Counted from the first letter of the stretch, positions 15,348 through 23,807 are shown. The stretch is 42,085 nucleotides of DNA from an uncultured Nocardioidaceae bacterium (GCA_902805845.1 CADCUI010000028.1:1-42085); one strand, 5' to 3'. Translations and numbers: made by a program. The notes: generated by a model from the letters alone, not told the origin.

Positions 15348-16109
15348 GTGAGGTTCATGCTGGCCCGGCGCTGGGTGCTCTTCGGGCTCGCCGTCGGGCT
15401 GCTGGCGCTGCTGTGCCTGCGGCTCGGTGACTGGCAGTTCAACCGTCAGCACGAGCGTGAGCAGCGCAACGAGTGGACCCGGGCGAACCTCGCGGCCGAC
15501 CCGGCCCCCGTCGAGGACGTGCTGGCACTGGGCGGCGACGTGCCTGCCGAGCGTGAGTGGATGCGGGTGGAGGCCACCGGCCGGTACGACGCGGCGGCCA
15601 CGGTCGTCGTGCGCTACCAGAGCCGCGACGGTCAGTCCGGAGTCGACGTCGTGACGCCGCTCGTCACGTCGTCCGGCACCGCCGTGCTCGTGGACCGCGG
15701 CTGGCTGCCCACCGCCAACACCGGGGCCAGCCCCGACGACCTCCCGGCTCCCCCCACGGGCACGGTGAGGGTGGCCGGCTACGTCCGGGCCGATGCGGAG
15801 GGTGGCGCCACGTCGGTCGACGACGGCTCCACCCGAGCGGTCTCCAGCGAGACCATCGGGAGCCGGCTCGACTACCCCGTCTACGCGGGCTACGTCGCGG
15901 TGGGCGCCGAGTCCCCCGAGCCGGAGCGCCCCCTGGTGCCCGTCGAGACACCCGACCTCGGCGAGGGCCCCCACTTCTTCTACGGGCTCCAGTGGTGGTT
16001 CTTCGCCGCGCTGGCGATCTTCGGCTTCGGCTACCTCGCCTGGGACGAGCGGCGGCGCATGGTCAGCCAGCCCAGCAGGACCGCGGACCCGCGGGTGAGC
16101 TCGCGCTGA
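15348..16109 (+). CDS. SURF1-family cytochrome oxidase assembly protein
   Basis: A 253-residue membrane protein that helps insert haem a into cytochrome c oxidase. It has the SURF1 topology: a transmembrane helix near each end (about 7-24, and FFAALAIFGFGYLAWD near 222-236) around a large extracytoplasmic domain. Family features visible are LGDWQFNR after the first helix, RVEATGRYD, VVTPLV and VLVDRGWLP, and FFYGLQWWFFA before the last helix. The GTG is supported by the TATCTT box. The oxidase assembly genes ctaA and ctaB lie about 19 kb away in this window. Confidence 0.9.
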   Translation: MRFMLARRWVLFGLAVGLLALLCLRLGDWQFNRQHEREQRNEWTRANLAADPAPVEDVLALGGDVPAEREWMRVEATGRYDAAATVVVRYQSRDGQSGVDVVTPLVTSSGTAVLVDRGWLPTANTGASPDDLPAPPTGTVRVAGYVRADAEGGATSVDDGSTRAVSSETIGSRLDYPVYAGYVAVGAESPEPERPLVPVETPDLGEGPHFFYGLQWWFFAALAIFGFGYLAWDERRRMVSQPSRTADPRVSSR

Positions 16110-16168
16110 GCCGCACCGCCGAACGGACCAGAGCCCGACAGCCCGAACGAGGAAGGACCACGAGGCCC

Positions 16169-16573
16169 ATGCCGACACCGCCACTGCCCGACCGCGTCCG
16201 CGACCTGCTGGCGAAGGCGAACCCCGCCGTCATCACCACGCTCCGGGAGGACGGCCAGCCGGTGTCGGTCGCGACCTGGTACCTCCTGGACGGTGACCGG
16301 CTTCTGGTCAACATGGACGCCACCCGCAAGCGACTCCAGCACCTCCACGACGATCCGCGGGTCTCGCTGACCGTCCTCGACGAGGCGAGCTGGTACAACC
16401 ACGTCAGCGTGGTCGGCCGGATCACCGAGCTCCGCGACGACGTGGGCCTCGCCGACATCGACCGGCTGTCGACGCACTACCGGGGGCGCGACTACCCCGA
16501 TCGCGACAGTCCCAGGGTGAGCGGCTGGATCGAGATCGAGCGGTGGCACGGCTGGGGAGCCACCCAGGGCTGA
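16169..16573 (+). CDS. PPOX-class F420/FMN-dependent oxidoreductase
   Basis: A 134-residue split-barrel flavin protein of the pyridoxamine-5'-phosphate-oxidase-like superfamily, most like the F420-dependent actinobacterial branch (Rv1155 type). The barrel pattern is ANPAVITTLREDGQPVSVATWYLLDGDRLLVNMDATRKRLQHLHDDPRVSLTVLD, typical of this group, with the cofactor-binding Arg/Lys (TRKR) and a dimer-contact W near the end. The actual substrate is not predictable. A GAGGAAGGA ribosome site lies about 11 nt upstream of the ATG. The next gene, an LLM flavin/F420 enzyme, is compatible with F420 use. Confidence 0.85.
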   Translation: MPTPPLPDRVRDLLAKANPAVITTLREDGQPVSVATWYLLDGDRLLVNMDATRKRLQHLHDDPRVSLTVLDEASWYNHVSVVGRITELRDDVGLADIDRLSTHYRGRDYPDRDSPRVSGWIEIERWHGWGATQG

Positions 16574-16634
16574 CCTGCCCGACCCTGACGCGAGAGGCCA
16601 GGAAGGGATCTCCCGGTGCCGCTGTTGTCCAGGC

Positions 16635-17654
16635 ATGAAGAAGATCGGCTTCCTCTCGTTCGGTCACTGGACACCGTCGCCGCACTCGCAGACCCGCTCG
16701 GCGGCCGACGCCCTGCTGCAGTCGATCGACCTGGCCGTCGCGGCCGAGGAGCTCGGAGCCGACGGCGCCTACTTCCGCGTCCACCACTTCGCGCGACAGC
16801 TGGCGTCGCCGTTCCCCCTGCTCGCCGCGGCCGGTGCCCGGACCAGCCGGATCGAGCTCGGGACCGGCGTGATCGACATGCGCTACGAGAACCCGCTCTA
16901 CATGGCCGAGGACGCCGGCGCGGCGGACCTCATCGCCGGCGGTCGGCTCCAGCTCGGCATCAGTCGCGGCTCACCGGAGCAGGTGATCGACGGCTTCCGG
17001 TACTTCGGCTACTCCCCCGCCGAGGGCGCCGACCACGCCGCGATGGCGCGTGAGCACACCGAGGTCTTCCTCCAGGTGATCACCGGCGAGGGGTTCGCCG
17101 AGCCCAACCCCCGGCCGATGTTCCCCAACCCGCCTGGCCTGCTCCCCCTCGAGCCGCACTCACCGGGGCTCCGCGACCGGATCTGGTGGGGTGCCGGGTC
17201 GAGGGCCACGGCCGAGTGGACCGCGCAGCAGGGCATGAACCTGATGAGCTCCACGCTGCTGACCGAGGACACCGGGGTGCCGTTCCACCAGCTGCAGGCC
17301 GAGCAGATCCAGCGCTTCCGGGACGCGTGGAAGGCGGCCGGCCACGAGCGAGAGCCGCGCGTCTCGGTGAGCCGCAGCGTCTTCCCCGTGGTGACCGACA
17401 CGGACCGTGCCTACTTCGGCCGCGAGGCCGGCAGCCGGGACCAAGTCGGCTTCCTCGACGGTGGTACCGCGCGGTTCGGCAAGACGTACGCCGGGGAGCC
17501 GGAGGAGCTGGTGGCCTCGCTCGCGCAGGACGAGGCGATCGCCGCCGCGGACACGCTGCTGCTCACGGTGCCCAACCAGCTCGGGGTCGACTACAACGCC
17601 CACGTCATCGACAGCGTGCTGCGCCACCTGGCGCCGGAGCTCGGCTGGCGCTGA
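16635..17654 (+). CDS. LLM-class flavin-dependent oxidoreductase
   Basis: A 339-residue bacterial-luciferase-like TIM-barrel enzyme using FMN or F420. Indicators are the N-terminal KIGFLSFGHW strand, LAVAAEELGADGAYFRVHHF, IELGTGVIDMRYENPLYMAEDAGAADLIAGGRLQLGISRGSPEQV with the conserved cofactor-phosphate region, and WWGAGSRATAEWTAQQGMNLMSS. Members oxidise aldehydes, alkanes, sulfonates or F420-linked substrates; the substrate here is unknown. No clear ribosome site or -10 box decides the start, but length and N-terminus fit the family. Confidence 0.87.
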   Translation: MKKIGFLSFGHWTPSPHSQTRSAADALLQSIDLAVAAEELGADGAYFRVHHFARQLASPFPLLAAAGARTSRIELGTGVIDMRYENPLYMAEDAGAADLIAGGRLQLGISRGSPEQVIDGFRYFGYSPAEGADHAAMAREHTEVFLQVITGEGFAEPNPRPMFPNPPGLLPLEPHSPGLRDRIWWGAGSRATAEWTAQQGMNLMSSTLLTEDTGVPFHQLQAEQIQRFRDAWKAAGHEREPRVSVSRSVFPVVTDTDRAYFGREAGSRDQVGFLDGGTARFGKTYAGEPEELVASLAQDEAIAAADTLLLTVPNQLGVDYNAHVIDSVLRHLAPELGWR

Positions 17655-17705
17655 GCCGTCCCTGGGCTGTCCCTGAGCTGTCCCTGGGCTGTCTCCGAGC
17701 GGTCT
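17651..17705. repeat. 11-bp tandem repeat downstream of LLM gene
   Basis: Five consecutive 11-bp units: CTGAGCCGTCC, CTGGGCTGTCC, CTGAGCTGTCC, CTGGGCTGTCT and CCGAGCGGTCT, consensus CTGRGCYGTCC. The first unit contains the TGA stop of the LLM gene. The gap to the convergent SDR is 97 bp. Confidence 0.8.
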
Positions 17706-17751
17706 GTGAAACGCGGGCCGGGGTTCCTCGCGCGCGGGCGTCGGCGACGGC

Positions 17752-18507
17752 CTAGAGAGGGCGGAGCTGACCGCCGTCGACCGGGACCAGTGCTCCGGTC
17801 ACGAAGGAGCTGGCCGGGGACAGCAGGAACGCAGCGACCCGTCCGAACTCGTCCGGCTCGCCGTACCGACGCAGCGGGATGCCGCGCTCGTTCTTCCGCC
17901 GGGTGGCGACGGGGTCCCCCGACCTCGCGTCCAGCTCCTGTACCCGGTCCGTCGCGACCGCACCCGGCATCAGCCCGTTGACCCGGATGCCGCGCGGCCC
18001 GACCTCGTCGGCGAGCTGCTTCACCACCATCCCGAGACCGGGGCGGAGCCCGTTCGAGATTGCCAGGTCCGTGATCGGCGCCTTCGCCGAGGTGGACAGC
18101 ACGAGCGCGAGCGAGCCGCCCTCGCCCAGTGCCGAGACCACGGTGCGACTGGTGCGGACCGCGCCCAGGAAGACCGCCTCGAAGGCGCTCCGCCAGGCCT
18201 CGTCCGAGGTCTCGAGCACCGACCCCGCGGGCGGCCCGCCCACCGACACCAGGGCCCCGTCGAGCCGGCCGTGCCGCTCCAGGGCCGTGTCCACCAGGCG
18301 CCGGGGTGCCTCAGGATCCGCGAGGTCGGCGACCACCGGCTCGACGTTCCGGCCGAGCTGGTGCACCGCCGTCCTCAGCGTCGCCTCGTGACGCGCCGAC
18401 AGCACGACGTGGGCGCCGTCGGCGACCAGCGCCCTGGCGGTCGCGAGGCCCAGCCCACGCGACCCTCCGGTGACCACGTAGACCCTGCCGGTCAGTCCGA
18501 GGTCCAC
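17752..18507 (-). CDS. SDR-family oxidoreductase lacking the catalytic Tyr/Lys
   Basis: A 251-residue short-chain dehydrogenase fold with an intact nucleotide loop (TGGSRGLG, 13-20) and the C-terminal PVDGG strand. Where classical members have Ser...YxxxK, this one has Ser138 followed by SNGLRPG, with N152 at the Tyr position and R155 at the Lys position. A subgroup annotated as 3-oxoacyl-ACP-reductase-like carries the same S-N-x-x-R pattern and its activity is unclear. The GTG start lies 1 nt after the stop of the upstream ABC exporter, with GGGAGG as ribosome site, so the two are co-transcribed. Confidence 0.85.
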   Translation of the reverse strand: MDLGLTGRVYVVTGGSRGLGLATARALVADGAHVVLSARHEATLRTAVHQLGRNVEPVVADLADPEAPRRLVDTALERHGRLDGALVSVGGPPAGSVLETSDEAWRSAFEAVFLGAVRTSRTVVSALGEGGSLALVLSTSAKAPITDLAISNGLRPGLGMVVKQLADEVGPRGIRVNGLMPGAVATDRVQELDARSGDPVATRRKNERGIPLRRYGEPDEFGRVAAFLLSPASSFVTGALVPVDGGQLRPL

Positions 18508-18508
18508 C

Positions 18509-20452
18509 TCAGCCTCCCGTGGGCACGGCGGTGTCGGCGCCGGTGTCCACGCCGGTGTCCAGGTCGAGGTCGACGCCGAGGTCGTCCTGCGTCGCGGCGA
18601 ACTGCGTCCGGTAGAGCTGGGCGTAGAGACCGCCCGCGGCCAGCAGCTCCTCGTGGGTGCCCGACTGCACGATCCGCCCGTCGTCCAGCACGAGGATCCG
18701 GTCCGCGTCCCGGACCGTGGAGAGCCGGTGCGCGATCACCAGCGACGTACGCCCGCGGAGCGCGGTGTCCAGCGCGCGCTGCACCGCCTGCTCCGACTCC
18801 GAGTCCAGGTGGGCGGTGGCCTCGTCCAGCACGACGATCGAGGGAGCCTTGAGGAGCAGCCGCGCGATGGCGAGCCGTTGCCGCTCGCCGCCCGAGAGCC
18901 GGTAGCCCCGGTCACCGACGACGGTGTCCAACCCGTCGGGGAGCGACTCGACGAGGGTCCGCACCTGGGCCGCGCCGAGCGCCTCCCACAGGTCACGGTC
19001 GTCCGCACCGGGACGGGCGTAGACGAGGTTGGCACGGATGGTGTCGTGGAACATGTAGGCGTCCTGGGTGACGTAGCCGACCGCGTCCTCCAGCGACTGC
19101 AGGGTCAGGTCGCGTACGTCGATGCCGCCGATCCGGACGGTGCCGCCGGTGACGTCGTACAGCCGGGCGACGAGGTGGGTGACGGTCGTCTTGCCCGCCC
19201 CGGAGGGGCCGACCAGCGCCACCATCTCCCCCGGCGCGGCCCTGAAGGTGATGTCGTGCAGCACCTCGCCGGTGTCCTTGGTCTCCTTGCGGGCCACGGT
19301 CTCGAGGCTGGCCAGCGACACCTCGTCGGCTCGCGGGTAGCGGAACCGGACGTGGTTGAACTCCACCGTGGCGCTGTCGTCCGGCAGGGCGACCGCGTCG
19401 GCTTTCTCCGGGACGGTGGTGGGGAGGTCCAGGACCTCGAAGACGCGCTCGAAGCTCACCAGTGCCGTCATCACGTCGATCCGGACGTTGGACAGCCCCT
19501 GCAGCGGCCCCAGCAGCCGCAGCAGCAGCGTGGCCAGGGCCAGCAGCGTCCCCGTGGTCAGGTCGCCCTGGATGACCAGGTAGCCGCCGACGCCGTACAC
19601 CAGCGCGGTGGCCAGCGCCGGGATCAGCATGAGGCTGGCGCCGAAGACGCGGGTGATGAACGCGATGCGCACGCCGAGGTCGCGCACCAGGGCGGCCCTC
19701 TGGGCGAAGAGCCGGTCCTCCTCCTCCCGGCGGCCGAACAGCTTGAGGAGCATCGCTCCCCCGACGTTGAACCGCTCGGTCATCGCGTTGCCGAGTGCCG
19801 CGTTGCCGTCCATCTGGTCCCGGGTCAGCGACGCCAGCCGCTGGCCCACCCAGCGTGAGGCGATGAGGAGGAGCGGGAAGAGCAGGAGGCAGAGAAGGGT
19901 GACCTCCCAGCTGAGGAACAGCATCGTGGCACCCACGGCGACGACCCCGATGAGGTTCGACACCGTGCTCGACAGCGTGGAGGTGAAGGCGCGCTGAGCG
20001 CCGATGACGTCGTTGTTCAGCCGGCTGACCAGTGCGCCGGTCTGGGTGCGGGTGAAGAAGGCGAGGGAGAGTCGCTGCACGTGGGCGAAGACGGCTGTGC
20101 GGAGGTCGTGGATGAGCCCTTCGCCGATGCGCGAGGAGAGGTACCCCGTGCTCAGCGCCAGCAGGGCGTCGAGGACCGCGACGACGGCCATGAGGCCGGC
20201 GAGCACGGCGACGAGGCGCACGTCGGACTCCGCGATCCCGTCGTCGACGATGCGCTGGATGAGCAGCGGGGAGACGACGACCAGTCCGGCATCGACCACG
20301 GTGAGCAGGAGGAAGACCGCGATCTTCGGTCGGTGCGGGCCGGCGAACCCGAGGACCCGCCGGATGGTGTCCCGTCCGACGCGCGCAGCCACGGCGCTCC
20401 GGTCCGTGCGCATGTGGCGCCACACGGGCCCCATGCCGCTTCCCATCGCCAT
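18509..20452 (-). CDS. ABC exporter, fused membrane and ATPase domains
   Basis: A 647-residue half-transporter of the multidrug/lipid exporter type. Six hydrophobic segments fill about residues 40-325 (FLLLTVVDAGLVVVSPLLIQRIVDD at the first). The ATPase domain has Walker A GPSGAGKTT, Q-loop VTQDAYMF, signature LSGGERQRLAIAR, Walker B IVVLDEAT and switch His (IAHRLSTV). The last 25 residues are an Asp/Thr/Gly-rich acidic tail. It probably works as a homodimer, since no second half-transporter is next to it. GGAAGGAG before the ATG at 20452 fixes the start. The substrate is unknown. Confidence 0.9.
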   Translation of the reverse strand: MAMGSGMGPVWRHMRTDRSAVAARVGRDTIRRVLGFAGPHRPKIAVFLLLTVVDAGLVVVSPLLIQRIVDDGIAESDVRLVAVLAGLMAVVAVLDALLALSTGYLSSRIGEGLIHDLRTAVFAHVQRLSLAFFTRTQTGALVSRLNNDVIGAQRAFTSTLSSTVSNLIGVVAVGATMLFLSWEVTLLCLLLFPLLLIASRWVGQRLASLTRDQMDGNAALGNAMTERFNVGGAMLLKLFGRREEEDRLFAQRAALVRDLGVRIAFITRVFGASLMLIPALATALVYGVGGYLVIQGDLTTGTLLALATLLLRLLGPLQGLSNVRIDVMTALVSFERVFEVLDLPTTVPEKADAVALPDDSATVEFNHVRFRYPRADEVSLASLETVARKETKDTGEVLHDITFRAAPGEMVALVGPSGAGKTTVTHLVARLYDVTGGTVRIGGIDVRDLTLQSLEDAVGYVTQDAYMFHDTIRANLVYARPGADDRDLWEALGAAQVRTLVESLPDGLDTVVGDRGYRLSGGERQRLAIARLLLKAPSIVVLDEATAHLDSESEQAVQRALDTALRGRTSLVIAHRLSTVRDADRILVLDDGRIVQSGTHEELLAAGGLYAQLYRTQFAATQDDLGVDLDLDTGVDTGADTAVPTGG

Positions 20453-20490
20453 GCCGGGCTCCTTCCGTCGGCGCCTCCGTGCCGACCCAA

Positions 20491-20526
20491 CGGCGCGCGC
20501 GCCGGGTTTTGTTCCCGCGCCCCGGC
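20491..20526. terminator. hairpin after the ABC-F gene with alternating CG tract
   Basis: Directly after the ABC-F stop, GCCGGG (20501-20506) can pair with CCCGGC (20521-20526). It overlaps a perfect 14-bp palindrome of alternating C and G, CGGCGCGCGCGCCG (20491-20504), which could adopt Z-DNA or a cruciform. Confidence 0.4.
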
Positions 20527-22125
20527 TCAGGCCAGCGCGACGAGGTCGAGGTAGTCCTCGCCCCACAGGTCCTCGACGCCGTCGGGGAGGATCAGGACGC
20601 GGTCGGGGTCCAGCGCCGTGACGGCTCCCTCGTCGTGGGTGACGAGCACGATCGCACCCTCGTAGGCACGGATCGCTGCCAGGACCTCCTCTCGGGAGGC
20701 CGGGTCGAGGTTGTTGGTCGGCTCGTCGAGCAGGAGCACGTTGGCGCTGGAGACCACGAGCGTGGCCAGCGCCAGCCGCGTCTTCTCACCCCCGGAGAGC
20801 ACCGCGGCGGGCTTGGTGGCGTCGTCGCCGCTGAAGAGGAACGACCCCAGGACGCTTCGCGCCTCGGTGTCGGCCAGGTCCGGTGCCGCGCTGCGCAGGT
20901 TCTCCAGCACCGTGCGTCCGGTGTCGAGGGTCTCGTGCTCCTGCGCGTAGTAGCCGAGCTTCAGGCCGTGGCCCGGGTTCACGCTGCCCGTGTCGGGGCG
21001 GTCGATTCCTCCGAGGATCCGGAGCAACGTCGTCTTGCCGGCGCCGTTGAGCCCGAGCACGACGACCCGGCTGCCGCGGTCGACGGCCAGGTCGACGTCG
21101 GTGAAGACCTCCAGGGACCCGTAGGACTTCGAGAGCTCGCTGGCAGTCAGCGGCGTGCGGCCGCACGAGGCCGGCTTGGGGAAGGCGATCCTCGCCACCC
21201 GGTCGCCCTGGCGCTCGGCCTCCACGCCTTCCATGAGCCTTTCCGCGCGGCGCATCATCGACTGCGCCGCCTGCGCCTTGGTCGCCTTGGCGCGCATCCT
21301 GCTCGCCTGGTCCATGAGGGTGCCGGCCTTGCGCTCGGCGTTGGCACGCTCCCGCTTGCGGCGCCGCTCGTCGGTCTCGCGCTGGGTGAGGTAGGCCGAC
21401 CAGCCCATGTTGTAGACGTCCACCTCGGCCCGGTTGGCGTCGAGGTGCAGCACCTTGGTGACGCACGACTCCAGCAGCGACACGTCGTGGCTGATGACGA
21501 TGAGTCCGCCCCGGTGGCTGCGCAGGAACTCGCGCAGCCAGACGATCGAGTCGGCGTCGAGGTGGTTGGTGGGCTCGTCCAGCAGCAGCGTCTCGGCGCC
21601 CGAGAAGAGGATCCGTGCCAGCTCCACCCGGCGACGCTGGCCACCCGAGAGCGTGCTCAGCGGCTGGTCGAGGACCCGGTCGGGGATGTTCAGGCTGGCG
21701 GCGATCTGACGTGCCTCCGCCTCGGCGGCATAACCGCCGCCGGCGTGGAGCGAGGCCTCGGCGCGCTCGTACTTGCGCATGGCCCGCTCGCGCACGCCGG
21801 GGTCGTCCGCCCCCATCTCGCCGCCGGCCTCCTGCAGCCGGCGTACCGCCTCGTCGAGACCCCGTGCCGACAGGATGCGGTGCAGCGCGAGCAGCTGCGG
21901 GTCCGCGGTGCGGGGGTCCTGCGGCAGGTAGCCGACCTCGCCGGTGCGGAACACCTTGCCGGCGGCCGGCAGCGCCTCACCGGCCAGGATGCGGGTCAGC
22001 GTGGTCTTGCCGGCGCCGTTGCGGCCGACCAGCCCCACCTTGTCACCGGCGGCGACGCGGAAGGTGACGTCTTGCATGAGCAGGCGGGCGCCGGCGCGCA
22101 CCTCGAGGTCGGAGACGGTGATCAT
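20527..22125 (-). CDS. ABC-F family ATPase
   Basis: A 532-residue soluble protein with two ABC domains and no membrane segment. ABC-F proteins act on the ribosome, in translation factor, rescue or antibiotic-protection roles. The first Walker A is GRNGAGKTT (34-42) with signature LSGGQRRR and LLLDEPTNHLD; the second is GLNGAGKTT with LSGGEKTRLA and LLLDEPTNNLDP. A charged linker rich in Arg/Lys/Ala (about 235-300; QRETDERRRKRERANAERKAG) joins the domains. It may be a housekeeping member rather than a resistance protein: no antibiotic gene or attenuator leader is next to it. The assignment to a subfamily is open. Confidence 0.9.
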   Translation of the reverse strand: MITVSDLEVRAGARLLMQDVTFRVAAGDKVGLVGRNGAGKTTLTRILAGEALPAAGKVFRTGEVGYLPQDPRTADPQLLALHRILSARGLDEAVRRLQEAGGEMGADDPGVRERAMRKYERAEASLHAGGGYAAEAEARQIAASLNIPDRVLDQPLSTLSGGQRRRVELARILFSGAETLLLDEPTNHLDADSIVWLREFLRSHRGGLIVISHDVSLLESCVTKVLHLDANRAEVDVYNMGWSAYLTQRETDERRRKRERANAERKAGTLMDQASRMRAKATKAQAAQSMMRRAERLMEGVEAERQGDRVARIAFPKPASCGRTPLTASELSKSYGSLEVFTDVDLAVDRGSRVVVLGLNGAGKTTLLRILGGIDRPDTGSVNPGHGLKLGYYAQEHETLDTGRTVLENLRSAAPDLADTEARSVLGSFLFSGDDATKPAAVLSGGEKTRLALATLVVSSANVLLLDEPTNNLDPASREEVLAAIRAYEGAIVLVTHDEGAVTALDPDRVLILPDGVEDLWGEDYLDLVALA

Positions 22126-22251
22126 GCGTGACTTTCATGAGCGGACGGACACGGGAGTGCGACACCGTTGGTCAGTCCGGGCATCTCATGTGCCCAGTTT
22201 ACCGTCCCGATCGAGGGGGCACGTTCCGCCGACGGATCGGAGGGCGGACAC

Positions 22252-23178
22252 GTGCGCTACAACCCGAGGGCTCGCCTGAACACCCGTCAGGTGCAGGTAC
22301 GTCGAGGCGGGCGCAGCGGAGGAGGCGGCCTTCCCGTCCCCATGGGGGTCGGCGGCCGGGTGGGCGGCGGCATCGGCGGGCTCATCGTGCTCGTCCTGGT
22401 CGTCCTGCTCAGCAACGGCCTCGGCGGGGGCTCGGACTCGCAGACCACCGGCGCCGTCGACACCACCGGCGTCTCGGGGCTCGACTGCGAGACCGGTCAG
22501 GACGCCAACGACAGCCAGCAGTGCGCCCTGGTGGCCAACGTGAACAGCATCCAGGCGTTCTGGTCCGAGGTGCTCCCCGAGGAGGCCGGGCGGGAGTACG
22601 AGCAGGCAGACACCGCGTTCTTCTCGGGCTCGACAGACAGCGGCTGCGGGGGCGCCACCTCCGACATCGGTCCCCACTACTGTCCGGTCGACCGGACCGT
22701 GTACCTCGACACCACGTTCTTCGACGAGATGCTCGAGGGCCAGCTCGGGGCCCAGGGCGGCCCGTTCTCGGAGGCCTACGTGATGGCCCACGAGTACGGG
22801 CACCACGTGCAGAACCTCCTGGGCACCATGGGCCAGGTCCGCACCCAGCAGGGCCCGAACAGCGACGCGGTGCGTCTGGAGCTTCAGGCGGACTGCTACG
22901 CCGGCATGTGGTCCAAGTACGCCACCACGGTCACCGACGAGAACGGCGAGTCCTACATCCTCGAGCTCACCGAGGAGGACTACACCCGGGCACTGGATGC
23001 CGCTGCGGCCGTAGGCGACGACCGGATCCAGCAGCGGGGCTCGGGACGTGTCGACCGGGAGCAGTGGACGCACGGCTCCGCCGCCGCTCGCATCATGTGG
23101 TTCGAGCGCGGGCTCACCGAAGGCACGGTGCGCGCGTGCGATACCTTCCGCACCGACCAGCTGTATCCAAACGGCTGA
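22252..23178 (+). CDS. neutral zinc metallopeptidase, YpfJ/KPN_02809 family
   Basis: A 308-residue membrane-anchored protease. The short cytoplasmic lead (RYNPRARLNTRQVQVRRGG) and Gly-rich stretch precede one transmembrane helix (about 43-56). The outer domain carries the zinc motif H180-E-x-x-H184 (HEYGHH) with a likely third ligand in LELQADCYAGMW, and four to six Cys residues (SGLDCE, QQCALV, SGCGG, HYCPVD, ADCYAG) that may form disulfides. Activity is inferred from family. The GTG at 22252 is preceded by GGAGGG; an upstream extension to 22168 is less likely. A 14-bp tandem repeat starts at the stop codon. Confidence 0.9.
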   Translation: MRYNPRARLNTRQVQVRRGGRSGGGGLPVPMGVGGRVGGGIGGLIVLVLVVLLSNGLGGGSDSQTTGAVDTTGVSGLDCETGQDANDSQQCALVANVNSIQAFWSEVLPEEAGREYEQADTAFFSGSTDSGCGGATSDIGPHYCPVDRTVYLDTTFFDEMLEGQLGAQGGPFSEAYVMAHEYGHHVQNLLGTMGQVRTQQGPNSDAVRLELQADCYAGMWSKYATTVTDENGESYILELTEEDYTRALDAAAAVGDDRIQQRGSGRVDREQWTHGSAAARIMWFERGLTEGTVRACDTFRTDQLYPNG

Positions 23179-23219
23179 CGGCGCACGGCTGACGGCGCAC
23201 GGCTGACGGCGCACGGCTG
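23171..23219. repeat. 14-bp tandem repeat at the metallopeptidase stop
   Basis: Three perfect copies of ACGGCTGACGGCGC (23171, 23185, 23199) and a partial fourth. The first copy contains the stop codon; TGA recurs in each copy. Confidence 0.85.
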
Positions 23220-23238
23220 TCGCTCCGGAGACGCCGAG

Positions 23239-23267
23239 GAGCCGGCCCGGAAGGACCGGACCGGCTC
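23239..23267. terminator. bidirectional terminator-like hairpin
   Basis: GAGCCGGCCCGG pairs with CCGGACCGGCTC with a single mismatch and a 5-nt loop. It lies between the convergent metallopeptidase and Lys-rich protein genes. No U tract is present. Confidence 0.65.
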
Positions 23268-23292
23268 TCGATGGTGCGACGTCGCAGGTGGG

Positions 23293-23793
23293 TCAGACGG
23301 TCGGCTCGTCGGTCTCGGGCTCGTCGGTCTCGGGCTCCTCGACCGGCTCCTCGACCGGCTCCTCGGTGGGCACCTCGGCGCAGCCGGCAGCGTGCGCCTC
23401 GAGCTCCTCGAGGACGGCCTTGGCCGCGTCCCAGGCCGTCTTGAGCGCCTCGCGCTCTGCGCGCGCGGCCTTGCGGGCCTCGTCCCGAGCCGCCTTGCCG
23501 GCCTTGCCGGGCTTGGTGCCCTTGGCCGACTTCGAGCCCTTGCCGCCCTTCTCGGGCTTGTCGCCCTTTGCGGGCTTCTCGGCCTTCTCCGGCTTGGTGC
23601 CCTGCTTGACGAACGAGGTGTAGGCCTTGCGGGCGGTCACGACGTCCGCCCTGGCGGCGTCCACCGCGGCGGTCACGACGGCAGGGTCGCATCCCAGCTC
23701 GCTGGTGTCGGCCTGGGCCGGCGTCGCCAGACCGGCCAGGCCGAGGGCGGCGAAAGCGCCGGCGGCAAGTGTGCGACGGATCAGATGGGTCAC
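23293..23793 (-). CDS. secreted Lys/Ala-rich low-complexity protein
   Basis: No family recognised. The 166-residue protein starts with a clear signal peptide (RR near the N-terminus, then AAGAFAALGLAGLATPAQA, cleavage likely after ATPAQA). The middle (about 62-100) is a basic, disordered run of Lys-Pro-Gly repeats (TKPEKAEKPAKGDKPEKGGK and similar), then an Ala/Arg/Glu helix (about 100-135), then an acidic tail of EEPVEEPETDEP repeats. Two Cys (in LGCDPA and AAGCAEV) could form a disulfide. The basic and acidic segments could contact wall polymers or DNA, but this is inference. A GGAGGA precedes the GTG start. Confidence 0.75.
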   Translation of the reverse strand: MTHLIRRTLAAGAFAALGLAGLATPAQADTSELGCDPAVVTAAVDAARADVVTARKAYTSFVKQGTKPEKAEKPAKGDKPEKGGKGSKSAKGTKPGKAGKAARDEARKAARAEREALKTAWDAAKAVLEELEAHAAGCAEVPTEEPVEEPVEEPETDEPETDEPTV

Positions 23794-23807
23794 GGGGTCC
23801 TCCGAAG

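Noticed and set aside
20491-20504. Replication origin or attachment site
   Set aside because: The alternating CG palindrome is isolated, with no DnaA boxes, AT-rich region, integrase or tRNA nearby; it fits better as part of a terminator.
20527-22125. Antibiotic-resistance ABC-F gene
   Set aside because: No upstream leader peptide or attenuator and no resistance or biosynthesis genes nearby; a housekeeping ribosome-associated role is at least as likely.
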